Assembly: GCF_018881545.1 (NCBI RefSeq)
Contig: NZ_JACVQD010000001.1
Coordinates: forward strand, 1,702,039 to 1,766,038
Length of the DNA stretch: 64,000 nt
Direction of reading: 5' to 3'
Origin: Polynucleobacter alcilacus
Lineage (GTDB): Bacteria; Pseudomonadota; Gammaproteobacteria; Burkholderiales; Burkholderiaceae
The notes under the pieces were generated by a model. It was given only the letters and a program-made list of their open reading frames with translations. It did not search any database and was not told the origin of the DNA. The translations under genes were made by a program, and so were the position numbers. This document shows, one piece after another, positions 34,514 through 44,959 of the stretch. Numbering within the stretch: position 1 is the stretch's first letter; each line of letters starts with the position of its first letter.

Positions 34514-34978
34514 ATGCCAAATTCTTCGATACGAATTCAAGAAACTGATTTTGATATCAGCGCTGAATTAGCAGCGCTCCGCAAGGGTGATCCAAGAGTT
34601 GGCGCAGTCGTGACTTTCTTGGGTACTGTGCGGGATATGAATGACGGTAGTCAAGTCAAAGGTATGACGCTCGAGCACTATGCTGGTATGACTGAAAAAG
34701 CCTTGGAAGAGATTATTTCTCAAGCGAAAGCACGTTGGGATATATACAACACGCTGGTAATTCATCGTATTGGGCCTTTACTTCCCGAAGATCAAATTGT
34801 GATGGTTGCCGTGACGAGTGCTCATCGTGGTGAAGCCTTTGCTGCCTGTGAATTCATTATGGATTACCTCAAAACGGCAGCACCATTTTGGAAAAAAGAA
34901 GATACCCCAGAGGGTGCTCGTTGGGTAGACGCTAGAGTTGCTGATGATGCTGCAATGGTTCGCTGGGACCAGAAATAA
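34514..34978 (+). CDS. moaE: molybdopterin synthase catalytic subunit MoaE
   Basis: 154 residues. MoaE holds the active site for dithiolene formation with MoaD. Family motifs: GAVVTFLGTVRDMNDG, LEHYAGMTEKALEEI, VIHRIGPL and the catalytic-lysine region APFWKKEDTPEGARWVDA. Adjacent moaD supports the call. Confidence 0.97.
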   Translation: MPNSSIRIQETDFDISAELAALRKGDPRVGAVVTFLGTVRDMNDGSQVKGMTLEHYAGMTEKALEEIISQAKARWDIYNTLVIHRIGPLLPEDQIVMVAVTSAHRGEAFAACEFIMDYLKTAAPFWKKEDTPEGARWVDARVADDAAMVRWDQK

Positions 34979-35013
34979 AACTGCAGTACTTTCATCTTTT
35001 AGAGAGATATCCC

Positions 35014-36681
35014 ATGAAGAAAATGTTTGTGCTGTTGATATTACTTGGGAGTTTCTCTCTTTATACTCATGCTCAAGTCGAGCGTCCAGTCATTCAGATG
35101 GAGAGTGGTCGAGTTCAGGGTGTGACAGAACACAATATGTTCGCCTTCAAGAACATTCCTTATGCAGCACCACCAGTAGGTGACCTGAGATGGCGACCGC
35201 CCCAGCCTGCTTTACCTTGGACTGGTACACGGGATGCAAGTCGCTTTGGTGATTCTTGCCCACAACCCTTTGTGAAAAATTTAAGCGCAGGATTATCCCT
35301 GCCTGGTAACGAAGACTGCTTGAAGTTAAACGTATTCACCCCAACCAAGCCTGTTAAGAATATGCCAGTGATGGTGTGGATTCATGGCGGTGGCATGTTG
35401 GTAGATGGATCCAGGGATGTGCAGTTCACACCAATTAATTTAACCAAGAACGGCGTCATTGTTATCACCTTTGATTACCGCTTAGGGACCTTTGGATTCT
35501 TTGCAAGTAATGAATTGATTGCAGAGGCGAAGGCTAAGGGCGAGCCAGTTGGTAATTACGGTACGATGGATCAAATTGCCGTACTCAAGTGGGTGAAAAA
35601 TAATATTGCTGCATTTGGCGGTGATCCAAACAATGTCACGATATTTGGTGAGTCAGCAGGGGGACGAAGTGTTACCTGGTTGATGGTTTCCGATGCCGCT
35701 AGAGGTTTGTTTCATAAAGCCATTGCTGAGAGTGCGCAACAAAGTCCTTTACGCGGTATGACCCAAAAGCATTTGGGCATGACACCTGAGACAGAAATTG
35801 ATGCCAAGTACATGGCAACCTTGGGCGTCAAGTCTCTCAAGGAATTAAGAAGTCTGCCAACAAATAAACTGGTATTAACTGCCGCCAACTTTGAGCAGGG
35901 TGAATTTGGTGGTCCTTTTGTTGATGGACAAATCATCAAAGGTGACCCCATTCCATTATTTGCTGCCGGCAAGCAGGCTAAAGTTCCTTTCATGATTGGC
36001 ACCAACTCCTGGGACTCTAGTTTTTTGGTTCCCGGTCAACCAGCGATAGATGTGCTTGCGAAAAAGATTCATGAAAATCCTAAGAATATAGAGAAACTAT
36101 ATTCACGAGTGAAAGATAAGTGTGTTGAATCTTCTGATGTGTTGGGGGATATGCTCTATCGCGGCAGTACTAAGCTGCTCGCAGACAGCATGAATGGCAT
36201 CGCTCCTGGGTATGCCTATTACTTCGACTACCTGACTCAGAATATTCGTGCCGCATATCCAGGCGTGCCCCATACATTTGAAATCAGTTATGTATTTGGG
36301 AGTTATAGCCTAATGCCTCAAGCACCAAATAAGCCAGAGTCTGGCGCAAATAATTGCGCTCTCATCGAAAAGGCCACGGCTGATCTAAAGCAAAAAGGGA
36401 TCTGGTCGAAGTATTGGTATCCCATGACCAATAAAAATGATCCGCAGGACATCGCCATGTCAGAGAAGATGTCTGCAAGCTGGGCAGCATTTGCAAAGAG
36501 TGGAAACCCTAATGTTAGCGGTCAGGCCAACTGGCCTATCTACAACTTGAATACTGATGTCATGAGAAATTTCTCATACGAGCAAGAGACGATTACGGAA
36601 TTACTCAAGGAGCGCGTGGCTTATCAAATGCTCCATTTGAGAGAGATTTACGCCCTTGAGCGCTTAAAAGATGCTTTTTAA
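35014..36681 (+). CDS. secreted type-B carboxylesterase
   Basis: 555 residues with a signal peptide (MKKMFVLLILLGSFSLYTHA, cut near residue 20). α/β-hydrolase of the carboxylesterase B family. Oxyanion loop HGGGM at about 124, nucleophile Ser214 in GESAGGRS, and the late catalytic-His context GVPHTFEISYVF are all in place. The substrate cannot be named; p-nitrobenzyl-esterase-type enzymes act on small esters. No clear operon partner: moaE ends 35 bases upstream, and a 170-base gap follows. Confidence 0.9.
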   Translation: MKKMFVLLILLGSFSLYTHAQVERPVIQMESGRVQGVTEHNMFAFKNIPYAAPPVGDLRWRPPQPALPWTGTRDASRFGDSCPQPFVKNLSAGLSLPGNEDCLKLNVFTPTKPVKNMPVMVWIHGGGMLVDGSRDVQFTPINLTKNGVIVITFDYRLGTFGFFASNELIAEAKAKGEPVGNYGTMDQIAVLKWVKNNIAAFGGDPNNVTIFGESAGGRSVTWLMVSDAARGLFHKAIAESAQQSPLRGMTQKHLGMTPETEIDAKYMATLGVKSLKELRSLPTNKLVLTAANFEQGEFGGPFVDGQIIKGDPIPLFAAGKQAKVPFMIGTNSWDSSFLVPGQPAIDVLAKKIHENPKNIEKLYSRVKDKCVESSDVLGDMLYRGSTKLLADSMNGIAPGYAYYFDYLTQNIRAAYPGVPHTFEISYVFGSYSLMPQAPNKPESGANNCALIEKATADLKQKGIWSKYWYPMTNKNDPQDIAMSEKMSASWAAFAKSGNPNVSGQANWPIYNLNTDVMRNFSYEQETITELLKERVAYQMLHLREIYALERLKDAF

Positions 36682-36792
36682 TGGGCTAAGCGCTCGGAGT
36701 AATTGAATTCATGACCCTTTATAGGGTATAGACTAGTGCATTTATACTACTTAATGTCACTGAATATATAGTATGGTTATAAAAATTCACTC

Positions 36793-36804
36793 TAACAATT
36801 GTTA
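36793..36804. promoter_or_regulatory. palindrome upstream of the TRAP binding protein
   Basis: Perfect 12-base palindrome TAACAATTGTTA, about 50 bases before the start at 36856 and just downstream of AT-rich sequence that could hold a promoter. It may be an operator; no regulator gene is next to it. Confidence 0.35.
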
Positions 36805-36855
36805 TTAATTGATGAAATCGTTAATCCAATATCGAGTCTGTACATCAGCCTGCCA

Positions 36856-37893
36856 ATGAAAAGAATCATTGTCGCAATTCTCATTTTGATCTGCTTTGGC
36901 ATTGCTTGGCAGATGCTTTCCATTATCAAAATCAAAGTAGTAGGACAACCAAATTCCACTGGCATTCTTGCCACTCAAGTTGAACAACCTTTTTTTGCTT
37001 CGCTGCAAAAAGAGACTGGTCTTCCCATTGAAATCGAATTTAAATCTCTTGATACCTTAGGCGTAAAAGATACTCATCAACTCCCAATGATGAGAGACGG
37101 TGTGTTCGATTTAGCTTCTCTTAGACTGATACAGAATTCACAAAACGAAGTGACTTTGAATGGTCTGGATTTAACGGGGTTAAATCTCAGTATTAAAAAG
37201 GGTCATGCATTAGCGGATGCCTATTTACCAATAGTGGATAAGCACCTGCAAGAAAAATATCAGGTCAAAGTCCTGGGTTTATGGAGCTTTGGCCCCCAAG
37301 AACTATTTTGTAAAAACCCCATTACTAGAATGTCTGACCTCAAAGGCTTAAAAGTTCGGGTAGCAGGCGAATTATTGGGTGACTATATTGCTTCTTTTGG
37401 TGCAATTGCAGCCATCATCCCTTTTGATGAAACCAGGGCAGCACTTCAAAATGGGCTGGTAGATTGTGCAATTAGCAGCGCTGCTTCTGCTAGCTCAGCA
37501 GGGTGGCTTGAATATGTAAAATATTACATTCCGATCTCATTCAATACTGGCATTAATGCTTATGTGATCACCCTGTTAAAGTGGAATTTATTAAGCGAGA
37601 CACAGCAGCAAACTCTGCAAACAGCCTTTGATAAGCATATAAGTAATATGTGGGCTATTTCAGAGGATATTTATAGTAATTCTCAAGATTGTCTGACTGG
37701 TAAGGATGCTTGTAAGAACAGCCAGAAATACAAGCTTATTCGTGTCGATATTCCGAGTGAAGATCTTACTTATTTAAAACTACAGGCTAAAGCCATCTCA
37801 TATAAAAAATGGTCAGAGGCATGCAATAAAGAATATCCTGGATGTGGCGAGGAATGGTTGAGGATCGCTGGCCCAGTTGCCGATATTCAGTGA
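36856..37893 (+). CDS. TRAP-type (DctP-like) solute-binding protein, membrane-anchored
   Basis: 345 residues from [20 protein letters not shown]; a longer frame from 36799 adds residues without support. DctP-like periplasmic receptors bind carboxylates. Seen are [10 protein letters not shown], the mid-domain [13 protein letters not shown] with [14 protein letters not shown], and [19 protein letters not shown], the usual DctP ligand-site region (Arg in KVRVAG). The N-terminal hydrophobic helix has no clean AxA cleavage site, so it may remain anchored. No DctM/DctQ genes are near; instead an HD-GYP gene starts 6 bases later, suggesting sensing not transport. Confidence 0.85.
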   Translation: MKRIIVAILILICFGIAWQMLSIIKIKVVGQPNSTGILATQVEQPFFASLQKETGLPIEIEFKSLDTLGVKDTHQLPMMRDGVFDLASLRLIQNSQNEVTLNGLDLTGLNLSIKKGHALADAYLPIVDKHLQEKYQVKVLGLWSFGPQELFCKNPITRMSDLKGLKVRVAGELLGDYIASFGAIAAIIPFDETRAALQNGLVDCAISSAASASSAGWLEYVKYYIPISFNTGINAYVITLLKWNLLSETQQQTLQTAFDKHISNMWAISEDIYSNSQDCLTGKDACKNSQKYKLIRVDIPSEDLTYLKLQAKAISYKKWSEACNKEYPGCGEEWLRIAGPVADIQ

Positions 37894-37898
37894 TTGGT

Positions 37899-39011
37899 AT
37901 GCGCAAAAATATTTCGTTATCAGCATCGAAATTAATACAAGATATTAATTTTCAAAAAATTCTTTTGCCCTTGCGAGTGATTGCTGGGCTATCGGCACTT
38001 ATTTTCGCCTTTAATTTTTGCTACGAAGTATTTGTGAGTTATAACCCGTCCTCATATCAAAAATGGGCAATTTCATTGATCACTTTTGTAATGTCGATAT
38101 GGACTCTGATTGAGGTTCGTGGCTTAAGTCGATGGTTGCCCATATCTTTGGTGGATGTTTTGCTTTATTTAGTGGGAGTTCAGTTGGCTCTCGTCATCCT
38201 GCGGATCGTTTTAGCTTTTTTCTTTGAAACTTCAGATGGGCAAGATTGGCGACTTTTTGCCCACATGGAGATTGGATGGCGTTGGATTTTTTTGCTTGCG
38301 TATTCAGTGATTTTCATTTCAGTGGTTGACACCATTATTAGACTCTTTTCTTTAAATGAGAAAAATAAAGCTGTAGCCCTTGAAGAGCAAATGCTCGCAA
38401 GCTTGAATGCACTAGCTAAAGCTCGAGATAATGAAACTGGCAATCATATTATTCGTACCCAACTATATGTAAAGAATTTGGCATTGCGCCTCAGAAAAAT
38501 GGGCTATTACGAGGGTGAATTGACCGATCGCATCATTGACCTATTGTTTAAGGCTGCTCCACTTCACGATATTGGAAAAGTCGGAATACCTGACCATATT
38601 TTGCTTAAACCCGGTCGCTTAAATGATGAGGAATGGGAGATCATGAAAACCCACACCACTATTGGTGAGGCAGTGCTATCTTCGGCTGAAATTGAATTTA
38701 AGGATGAGGATGGAGTGATTGCTAAGGCCTTAAAAATAGCGGGGGGTCATCACGAAAAATGGGATGGGAGTGGCTACCCTAGGGGCTTAAGTGGAGCTGA
38801 TATTCCATTAGCCGCCCGTATTATGTCCGTGGCTGATATTTATGATGCCCTAGTGAGCGAGAGGGTGTATAAAAAAGGATGGACGCATAGAGAGGCAATT
38901 CAAGAAATAATTAGCCATCAAGGCACTTATTTCGATCCTCGGGTGGTAGAGGCGTTTATCGCTGAACAGGATAACTTCCAAGAAATTGCTGAGCAGTACA
39001 AGGACGTTTAA
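37899..39011 (+). CDS. membrane HD-GYP protein, probable c-di-GMP phosphodiesterase
   Basis: 370 residues from the ATG at 37899. Four membrane helices (about 20-46, 55-75, 82-109, 128-150) are followed by a coiled linker and an HD-GYP domain (about 165-365). Key residues: His223-Asp224 in LHDIGKVG, then the [11 protein letters not shown] motif (284-294). HD-GYP domains hydrolyse c-di-GMP. The N-terminal four-helix layout recalls the small TRAP membrane subunit DctQ, which is speculative. Its start is 6 bases after the TRAP binding-protein gene, so the two are almost surely cotranscribed, and the receptor could feed a ligand signal to the phosphodiesterase. Confidence 0.88.
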   Translation: MRKNISLSASKLIQDINFQKILLPLRVIAGLSALIFAFNFCYEVFVSYNPSSYQKWAISLITFVMSIWTLIEVRGLSRWLPISLVDVLLYLVGVQLALVILRIVLAFFFETSDGQDWRLFAHMEIGWRWIFLLAYSVIFISVVDTIIRLFSLNEKNKAVALEEQMLASLNALAKARDNETGNHIIRTQLYVKNLALRLRKMGYYEGELTDRIIDLLFKAAPLHDIGKVGIPDHILLKPGRLNDEEWEIMKTHTTIGEAVLSSAEIEFKDEDGVIAKALKIAGGHHEKWDGSGYPRGLSGADIPLAARIMSVADIYDALVSERVYKKGWTHREAIQEIISHQGTYFDPRVVEAFIAEQDNFQEIAEQYKDV

Positions 39012-39020
39012 ATCAAGTAG

Positions 39021-39263
39021 TTAAAGTTCAAAAAAAGCCAGCTTTAATCCCCTAGGTAGATTCTTTAATTTGGCCTCAGCCTTAGAGGCCTCTGAGCGAT
39101 CCGGGTGCTCCTGAGTTGCCAAAAGGATTACAGGTCTACGAGACCGGGTATAGCGGGCACCTTGTCCTGAGTTATGAGCCTCCAGGCGATGTTCAAGCCG
39201 GTTCGTAATGCCAGCATAGTAGGTGCCATCAGCGCATTCGAGGAGGTAAACAAGCCAGGTCAC
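39021..39263 (-). CDS. GIY-YIG nuclease-like small protein
   Basis: 80 residues, a stand-alone GIY-YIG domain of the UPF0213 type. It starts WLVYLLECADGTYYAGITN, in which the first motif is Tyr-Leu-Leu and the second Tyr-Ala-Gly. Arg22-type residues (LEHRLEAHNSG) and a Glu in EAKLKNLPRG are present. Members are of uncertain cellular role; DNA-damage-linked nuclease activity has been proposed. It is convergent with the HD-GYP gene and divergent from clpB. Confidence 0.88.
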   Translation of the reverse strand: MTWLVYLLECADGTYYAGITNRLEHRLEAHNSGQGARYTRSRRPVILLATQEHPDRSEASKAEAKLKNLPRGLKLAFFEL

Positions 39264-39300
39264 AGTAGGGTAAGTTCGCTTAAAAAGAGGGTCTAAATGC

Positions 39301-39326
39301 CTTGAAATCTGTCATATTGCCCTTAT
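39301..39326 (+). promoter_or_regulatory. heat-shock (σ32-type) promoter of clpB
   Basis: CTTGAAA at 39301-39307, 12 bases, then CCCTTAT at 39320-39326. This fits the σ32 consensus CTTGAAA-N11-14-CCCCATnT with one to two mismatches in the -10. The site is 43 bases upstream of clpB, a standard heat-shock gene. Confidence 0.75.
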
Positions 39327-39368
39327 ATTCTATAGATAGATATATTTGGAGTAGGTGAGAAAAGAAAA

Positions 39369-41972
39369 ATGAGAATAGATAAATTAACAACCAAATTTCA
39401 AGAAGCGCTGAGTGAGGCACAAAGTCTCGCTTTAGCAAAAGACAATCAATACATTGAGCCTGCCCATTTATTGTTGGCGATGTTGCGCGATTCTAATGGT
39501 GGCGCAAAGAGCTTGTTAACCAGAGCGGGTGTCAATGTTCCAGGTCTAGAAAAAGGTGTAGAGAAAATCATTAGTAATTTGCCAGAGGTGCAGGGCACTA
39601 GTGGTGAAGTACAAGTTGGTCGAGATTTAAGTAATTGGCTGAACCTCTGTGAGAAAGAGGCGAACAAGCGCAATGATCAATTTATTGCTGGCGAACTATT
39701 CTTGCTAGTAGTGGCCGATGACAAGGGTGAGCTTGGAAAAGTAGCTCGTGAAAATGGCTTAAATCGTAAATCGTTAGAAGCAGCTATTGATTTAGTACGC
39801 GGAGGAGAATCAGTGAATAGTGCGGATGCTGAAGGTCAACGTGAAGCCTTAAAAAAATACACCATCGATTTAACCGAGCGTGCTCGTATGGGCAAGTTGG
39901 ATCCTGTGATTGGTCGCGATGATGAGATTCGTCGCACAATTCAGATTCTGCAGCGTCGCGGTAAAAATAATCCCGTGTTGATTGGTGAGCCCGGCGTAGG
40001 GAAGACGGCGATCGTTGAGGGTTTAGCGCAGCGCATTGTCAATGGCGAAGTGCCAGAGACTTTAAAAAACAAGCGTGTCTTGGTTTTAGATATGGCTTTG
40101 TTATTAGCTGGCGCTAAGTACCGCGGGGAATTCGAAGAACGTCTGAAGGCTGTTCTCAGTGATGTCGCTAAAGATGAAGGTCAAACTATTATCTTCATTG
40201 ATGAAATTCATACGATGGTCGGTGCTGGCAAAGGTGATGGCGCCATGGACGCTGGTAATATGCTGAAGCCTGCTTTGGCTCGTGGCGAATTGCATTGCAT
40301 CGGCGCAACAACTTTAGACGAGTACCGCAAGTACATCGAAAAAGATGCAGCGCTGGAGCGGCGTTTCCAAAAAGTCATGGTGGAAGAGCCGAGCGTAGAG
40401 GCAACGATTGCCATCTTGCGTGGTTTACAAGAGCGTTATGAGCTACATCATGGTATTGAAATTACAGATCCAGCAATTGTGGCTGCTGCGGAGTTATCGC
40501 ACCGCTACATTACTGATCGCTTCTTGCCAGATAAGGCAATTGATTTGATTGATGAGGCTGGTTCACGCATTCGGATGGAGATCGACTCTAAGCCTGAGGT
40601 GATGGATAAGTTGGAGCGCCGCCTCATTCAGCTCAAGATTGAGCGTGAGGCCGTTAAGAAAGAGAAAGATGAAGCTTCTCAGAAACGCCTTGGTTTGATA
40701 GAAGATGAGATCAAACGCCTGGGTGCTGAATATGCCGACTTGGAAGAAATTTGGAAAGCAGAGAAGGGTGCCGTATTAGGCGCTGCTCATATAAAAGAAG
40801 AGATTGAAAAAGTTCGCGCTGACATTGCTAAGTTGCAACGGGAAGGCAAGCTAGAGCAGGTTGCTGAATTGCAATATGGCAAGTTGCCAGAACTTGAAGC
40901 CAAGTTGAAGTCTGCTGCTGCAGCTGAAGCTAAGGGCGGTAAAGATGGTGTTGTGAAGAACAAGCTCTTGCGCACTCAAGTAGGCGCAGAAGAAATTGCT
41001 GAAGTGGTTTCTCGTGCAACTGGTATCCCGGTATCAAAAATGATGCAGGGCGAGCGCGATAAGCTTCTGAAGATGGAAGAGTTATTACATAAGCGCGTGG
41101 TTGGTCAAGAAGAAGCTATTCGGGCGGTATCCGATGCGATTCGCCGTTCCCGTGCCGGCTTGGCTGAAGAGCATCGTCCTTATGGCTCTTTCTTATTCTT
41201 AGGGCCTACCGGTGTTGGTAAGACTGAACTTTGTAAGGCATTAGCAGGCTTCTTGTTTGATAGTGAAGATCACCTCATTCGTATTGACATGAGTGAGTTC
41301 ATGGAGAAGCATAGTGTTGCGCGTTTAATTGGCGCGCCTCCTGGCTATGTGGGTTACGAAGAGGGCGGTTATCTGACTGAACAAGTTCGCCGCCATCCCT
41401 ACAGTGTGATTCTATTTGATGAAATCGAAAAGGCTCACCCTGATGTCTTTAACGTACTCTTGCAGGTACTCGATGACGGTCGCTTAACTGACGGTCAAGG
41501 ACGTACTGTCGACTTCAAGAACACCGTAATTGTGATGACCAGTAATATTGGTTCACACTTAATTCAGTCGATGACGGATAAGAAGCAGTCCGAGATTAAA
41601 GAGGCTGTTTTTGGAGAGTTGAAGAATCACTTCCGTCCGGAGTTCTTGAATCGGATCGATGAAATTGTGGTGTTCCATGGCTTAGATAAGGACAATATTG
41701 CCAATATCGCAAAGATCTTGCTCAAGAACTTGTCAGATCGATTGGCCAAGGTCGATATGCAACTCGAAGTGAGCGATGCTGCACTAGCAAAAATTGCTGA
41801 AGTGGGTTTTGACCCGGTCTATGGAGCTAGACCCCTTAAGCGTGCAATCCAGCAGCACATTGAGAACCCCGTATCGAAGATGATTCTGGAGGGTACTTTT
41901 GGTCCTAAGGATATTGTCCCGGTAGATGTAGACAAAAAAGGTGACTTTAGCTTCACTCGCCAAGTGCATTAA
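39369..41972 (+). CDS. clpB: ATP-dependent disaggregase ClpB
   Basis: 867 residues. ClpB is a hexameric AAA+ disaggregase that works with DnaK. Order: N-terminal Clp repeats, first AAA+ ([16 protein letters not shown]; Walker [15 protein letters not shown]), a coiled-coil middle domain (about 405-525, with [19 protein letters not shown]), second AAA+ ([32 protein letters not shown]). A σ32-type promoter sits upstream. Full length, no break. Confidence 0.98.
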   Translation: MRIDKLTTKFQEALSEAQSLALAKDNQYIEPAHLLLAMLRDSNGGAKSLLTRAGVNVPGLEKGVEKIISNLPEVQGTSGEVQVGRDLSNWLNLCEKEANKRNDQFIAGELFLLVVADDKGELGKVARENGLNRKSLEAAIDLVRGGESVNSADAEGQREALKKYTIDLTERARMGKLDPVIGRDDEIRRTIQILQRRGKNNPVLIGEPGVGKTAIVEGLAQRIVNGEVPETLKNKRVLVLDMALLLAGAKYRGEFEERLKAVLSDVAKDEGQTIIFIDEIHTMVGAGKGDGAMDAGNMLKPALARGELHCIGATTLDEYRKYIEKDAALERRFQKVMVEEPSVEATIAILRGLQERYELHHGIEITDPAIVAAAELSHRYITDRFLPDKAIDLIDEAGSRIRMEIDSKPEVMDKLERRLIQLKIEREAVKKEKDEASQKRLGLIEDEIKRLGAEYADLEEIWKAEKGAVLGAAHIKEEIEKVRADIAKLQREGKLEQVAELQYGKLPELEAKLKSAAAAEAKGGKDGVVKNKLLRTQVGAEEIAEVVSRATGIPVSKMMQGERDKLLKMEELLHKRVVGQEEAIRAVSDAIRRSRAGLAEEHRPYGSFLFLGPTGVGKTELCKALAGFLFDSEDHLIRIDMSEFMEKHSVARLIGAPPGYVGYEEGGYLTEQVRRHPYSVILFDEIEKAHPDVFNVLLQVLDDGRLTDGQGRTVDFKNTVIVMTSNIGSHLIQSMTDKKQSEIKEAVFGELKNHFRPEFLNRIDEIVVFHGLDKDNIANIAKILLKNLSDRLAKVDMQLEVSDAALAKIAEVGFDPVYGARPLKRAIQQHIENPVSKMILEGTFGPKDIVPVDVDKKGDFSFTRQVH

Positions 41973-41988
41973 GAAAAATAGTAGTTCA

Positions 41989-42004
41989 GCAGGAATATTC
42001 CTGC
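41989..42004. promoter_or_regulatory. 16-base perfect palindrome before the MFS gene
   Basis: GCAGGAATATTCCTGC, 18 bases before the MFS start and 17 after the clpB stop. It is not followed by a T-run, so a terminator is unlikely; a regulator operator is possible. No adjacent regulator gene. Confidence 0.45.
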
Positions 42005-42021
42005 GCCAGTAAACTCGGGAC

Positions 42022-43257
42022 ATGACTGTTGCGCTTAGTAGGCGTGCCAGTGATGTCCGGGTTATTGGTCTTATTAGCCTGGCTCACGGCAGCTCTCATT
42101 TCTTTCATTTAGTACTCCCTCCCATGTTCCCATGGTTGAAGGATGCTTTTGCCTTAAGTTATGCCGAACTTGGTTTGCTCATGTCTGTCTTCTTTGTAGT
42201 GTCTTGTATTGCCCAGGCCGCCTCTGGATTTTTAGTGGATCGTATTGGGGCAAGACCAGTGCTGTTTGGTGGTCTTGGCTTACTGGTTCTTGCGGCTCTG
42301 ATTTATTCCCAAAGTAATGGCTATGCCATGCTCTTATTGGGGGCAGTAATTGCTGGTTGTGGTAATGGCATCTTTCATCCAGTGGATTACACCCTCATCA
42401 ATCACAAGGTATCACCCCCCAATCTGCCTTATGCCTATTCAATGCACGGCGTAGCTGGTTATTTAGGGTGGGCTGCAGCTCCAGCCTTCATGGTTGCGAT
42501 TGCTCAGTTTACCGATTGGCGGATTGCTTTCTTCTCTGCAGCCCTATTAGAGGCTGGCGTCTTAGGGATTCTTTGGCTCAATAAAAACTACCTCATAGAT
42601 AACGTTAGAGAGCGCCATGAGAACACGCATGCAGGTACCGAAGCTGCTAATCCTGGAGTTGCTCCAGAGAGTGCATTTGCTTTCTTGAAGCTGACTGCAG
42701 TGTGGTTATGTTGGATTTTCTTTTTCTTCAGTATGGCATCTACCTCGAGCTTGCAGTCTTTTGCTCCGAGTGCATTATTTGAGATTTACCAAGTGCCTTT
42801 AGATGTGGGAAGTTACTACATCACCCTCCTAGCGCTTGGTAGCGCTGGCGGGGTTTTATTTGGTGGTTATCTGGCTGCAAAGTTACAAGCGCCAGAGCAA
42901 ATCGTTTCTGCCTGCTTATCTATCACGATAGTGATGAGTTTACTATTAGGGACTGGATTCATTCCAATGAGTCTGATTCCATTTCTGTTTATTGGTTTAG
43001 GCTTTGGTTATGGTGTTGTTGCCCCTTCGCGCGATCTTTTGGTTAAGGCAGTGACACCGAAAGGGGTAGCGGGGCGTGTATACGGAATCGTGTATTCAGG
43101 TATTGATTTAGGCGCGGCAGTGGGACCTTTTATCTTTGGTTTCTTTATGGATGCGGGCCTTCCAAAGGCACTGTTCCTAGGCATTGTTTTATTCCAACTC
43201 ATGATCATTCCGACCGTATTTAAGGTGTCGGCTGGCGCTGCCCCCAAAACCGCCTAA
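42022..43257 (+). CDS. MFS transporter
   Basis: 411 residues with about 12 membrane helices. Between helices 2 and 3 is DRIGARPVLFGG, the usual MFS loop. The N-terminus has LISLAHGSSHFFHLVLPPMFPWLKDAF, the type seen in exporters related to the fosmidomycin-resistance group, so an efflux role is possible. The substrate is not known. A palindrome sits just upstream, and a 282-base gap with hairpins follows. Confidence 0.85.
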   Translation: MTVALSRRASDVRVIGLISLAHGSSHFFHLVLPPMFPWLKDAFALSYAELGLLMSVFFVVSCIAQAASGFLVDRIGARPVLFGGLGLLVLAALIYSQSNGYAMLLLGAVIAGCGNGIFHPVDYTLINHKVSPPNLPYAYSMHGVAGYLGWAAAPAFMVAIAQFTDWRIAFFSAALLEAGVLGILWLNKNYLIDNVRERHENTHAGTEAANPGVAPESAFAFLKLTAVWLCWIFFFFSMASTSSLQSFAPSALFEIYQVPLDVGSYYITLLALGSAGGVLFGGYLAAKLQAPEQIVSACLSITIVMSLLLGTGFIPMSLIPFLFIGLGFGYGVVAPSRDLLVKAVTPKGVAGRVYGIVYSGIDLGAAVGPFIFGFFMDAGLPKALFLGIVLFQLMIIPTVFKVSAGAAPKTA

Positions 43258-43539
43258 TCAGTCTCCAATCATTTTCACGATGTGAAACGGCATTACACTG
43301 CGTAAAATGCAGTGCAATATGATTGGATCAATTGCATTCCAATTAGTGAATAACCATTCCACATAGTAAAAATACCTATTTAAGTCATTGAATTTAAATA
43401 ATTAAATATTTTAGAAAAATCTCAAATTTCTCTTGTATCTCTGTTGGATCTATTTAAACTCTTATATAAGACATAAGACTTGAAACAGTCTTAAAGGTCC
43501 AACAATTTTGAAGTACTTGTTTAACTTAGGGAGAAAAAC
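43258..43539 (+). other. 282-base intergenic region before aceA
   Basis: No gene. It holds two small hairpins after the MFS stop (TTTCACgaTGTGAAA region 43273-43287; CACTGC/GCAGTG 43296-43314), then AT-rich DNA with a possible promoter (TTGGAT, 15 bases, TATAAG at 43465-43470). An inverted repeat AAGACT-N6-AGTCTT at 43475-43492 lies just downstream of it. CTTAGGGAG precedes the aceA ATG. The gap is long enough to carry the glyoxylate-shunt control region. Confidence 0.5.
43475..43492. promoter_or_regulatory. inverted repeat between the candidate promoter and aceA
   Basis: AAGACT-tgaaac-AGTCTT, perfect 6-bp arms, 48 bases before the start codon and 4 bases after the candidate -10. It could be an operator or a leader hairpin controlling aceA. 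Confidence 0.4.
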
Positions 43540-44838
43540 ATGGCAGATCGCAAAGCAGAAATCGCAGCAATTCAGAAAGACTGGGATACCAATCCACGCT
43601 GGAAAGGCATTACTCGTGGCTATACCGCTGAGGACGTTGTCCGTCTTCGTGGCTCATTGAAGATTGAGCACACTTTAGCTAAGCATGGCGCTGAAAGACT
43701 TTGGGAATTAGTCAACAACGAAGCTTACGTAAATTGTTTAGGTGCTTTGACTGGTGGTCAAGCAATGCAACAAGTTAAAGCTGGCGTACAAGCTATTTAC
43801 TTGTCCGGTTGGCAAGTTGCTGCAGACGGTAACTCATACGCAGCCATGTACCCAGACCAATCTTTATATCCAGTGGATTCAGTTCCAAAGATGGTTGAGC
43901 GCATCAATAACTCATTCCAACGCGCCGATGAAATTCAAACGGCTAAGGGTATCAATAAAGGTGATGCTGGTTATATTGAATATTTTGCGCCAATTGTTGC
44001 TGATGCTGAAGCCGGTTTTGGGGGTGTATTGAATGCATTTGAATTAAGCAAGGCATTAATTAAGCAGGGCGCTGCTGGTGTTCACTTTGAAGATCAACTC
44101 TCTTCTGTGAAGAAGTGCGGTCACTTGGGTGGAAAAGTATTGCTGCCTACAGCTGAGTCCGTACAGAAATTGATCTCTGCTCGTTTGGCTGCTGATGTGA
44201 TGGGCGTTCCAACAATCATCTTGGCTCGTACCGATGCTGAAGCTGCTGATTTGTTGACCTCTGACTATGATGAAAATGACAAGCCATTCTTGACAGGTGA
44301 ACGTACTCCAGAAGGCTTCTACAAAACCCGTAAGGGCTTGGATCAAGCGATTTCTCGTGGTTTGGCATATGCTGCTTACGCAGACATGGTTTGGTGCGAG
44401 ACTGGCACGCCTGATTTGGATTTTGCTCGTCAGTTCGCAGAAGCCATTCGTGCGAAATTCCCAGGCAAGATGTTGGCTTACAACTGCTCACCATCTTTCA
44501 ATTGGAAGAAAAACTTGGATGACGCAACGATTGCGAAGTTCCAACGTGAATTAGGTGCAATGGGTTACAAATATCAATTTATTACTCTCGCTGGTATTCA
44601 CTCCATGTGGTACAACATGTTTGATTTAGCGCAAGATTATATGCAGCGCGGCATGACTGCTTACATCGAGAAAGTACAAGAGCCAGAATTTGCTGCACGT
44701 GACCGTGGATACACCTTCGTATCACATCAGCAAGAAGTGGGTACTGGTTACTTCGATGATGTCACCACCGTAATCCAAGGTGGAAAGTCTTCTGTAACCG
44801 CATTGACTGGTTCAACTGAAGAAGAGCAGTTCCATTAA
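43540..44838 (+). CDS. aceA: isocitrate lyase
   Basis: 432 residues. AceA splits isocitrate into glyoxylate and succinate, the first enzyme of the glyoxylate shunt used on acetate and fatty acids. The catalytic loop [14 protein letters not shown] carries the active Cys; metal-binding acidic residues are in [12 protein letters not shown] and VHFEDQ; the C-terminal lid SPSFNWKK is present. A strong terminator follows. Malate synthase is not in this window. Confidence 0.98.
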   Translation: MADRKAEIAAIQKDWDTNPRWKGITRGYTAEDVVRLRGSLKIEHTLAKHGAERLWELVNNEAYVNCLGALTGGQAMQQVKAGVQAIYLSGWQVAADGNSYAAMYPDQSLYPVDSVPKMVERINNSFQRADEIQTAKGINKGDAGYIEYFAPIVADAEAGFGGVLNAFELSKALIKQGAAGVHFEDQLSSVKKCGHLGGKVLLPTAESVQKLISARLAADVMGVPTIILARTDAEAADLLTSDYDENDKPFLTGERTPEGFYKTRKGLDQAISRGLAYAAYADMVWCETGTPDLDFARQFAEAIRAKFPGKMLAYNCSPSFNWKKNLDDATIAKFQRELGAMGYKYQFITLAGIHSMWYNMFDLAQDYMQRGMTAYIEKVQEPEFAARDRGYTFVSHQQEVGTGYFDDVTTVIQGGKSSVTALTGSTEEEQFH

Positions 44839-44900
44839 TCCTGAGTAGATCCCTAAGTAGTGCGTAGTGGCGGCGCAGTAATAACGCACCAATACTGCCG

Positions 44901-44943
44901 CGGCATCTAAATTACCTCACAAGGGTGACTTAGATGCCGTTTT
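44901..44943 (+). terminator. intrinsic terminator of aceA
   Basis: 10-bp stem CGGCATCTAA / TTAGATGCCG (44901-44910 and 44930-44939), with an inner CCT/AGG pair, followed by TTTT. It ends 20 bases before the HIT gene. Confidence 0.8.
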
Positions 44944-44959
44944 CGTTTACATTCTTCTC

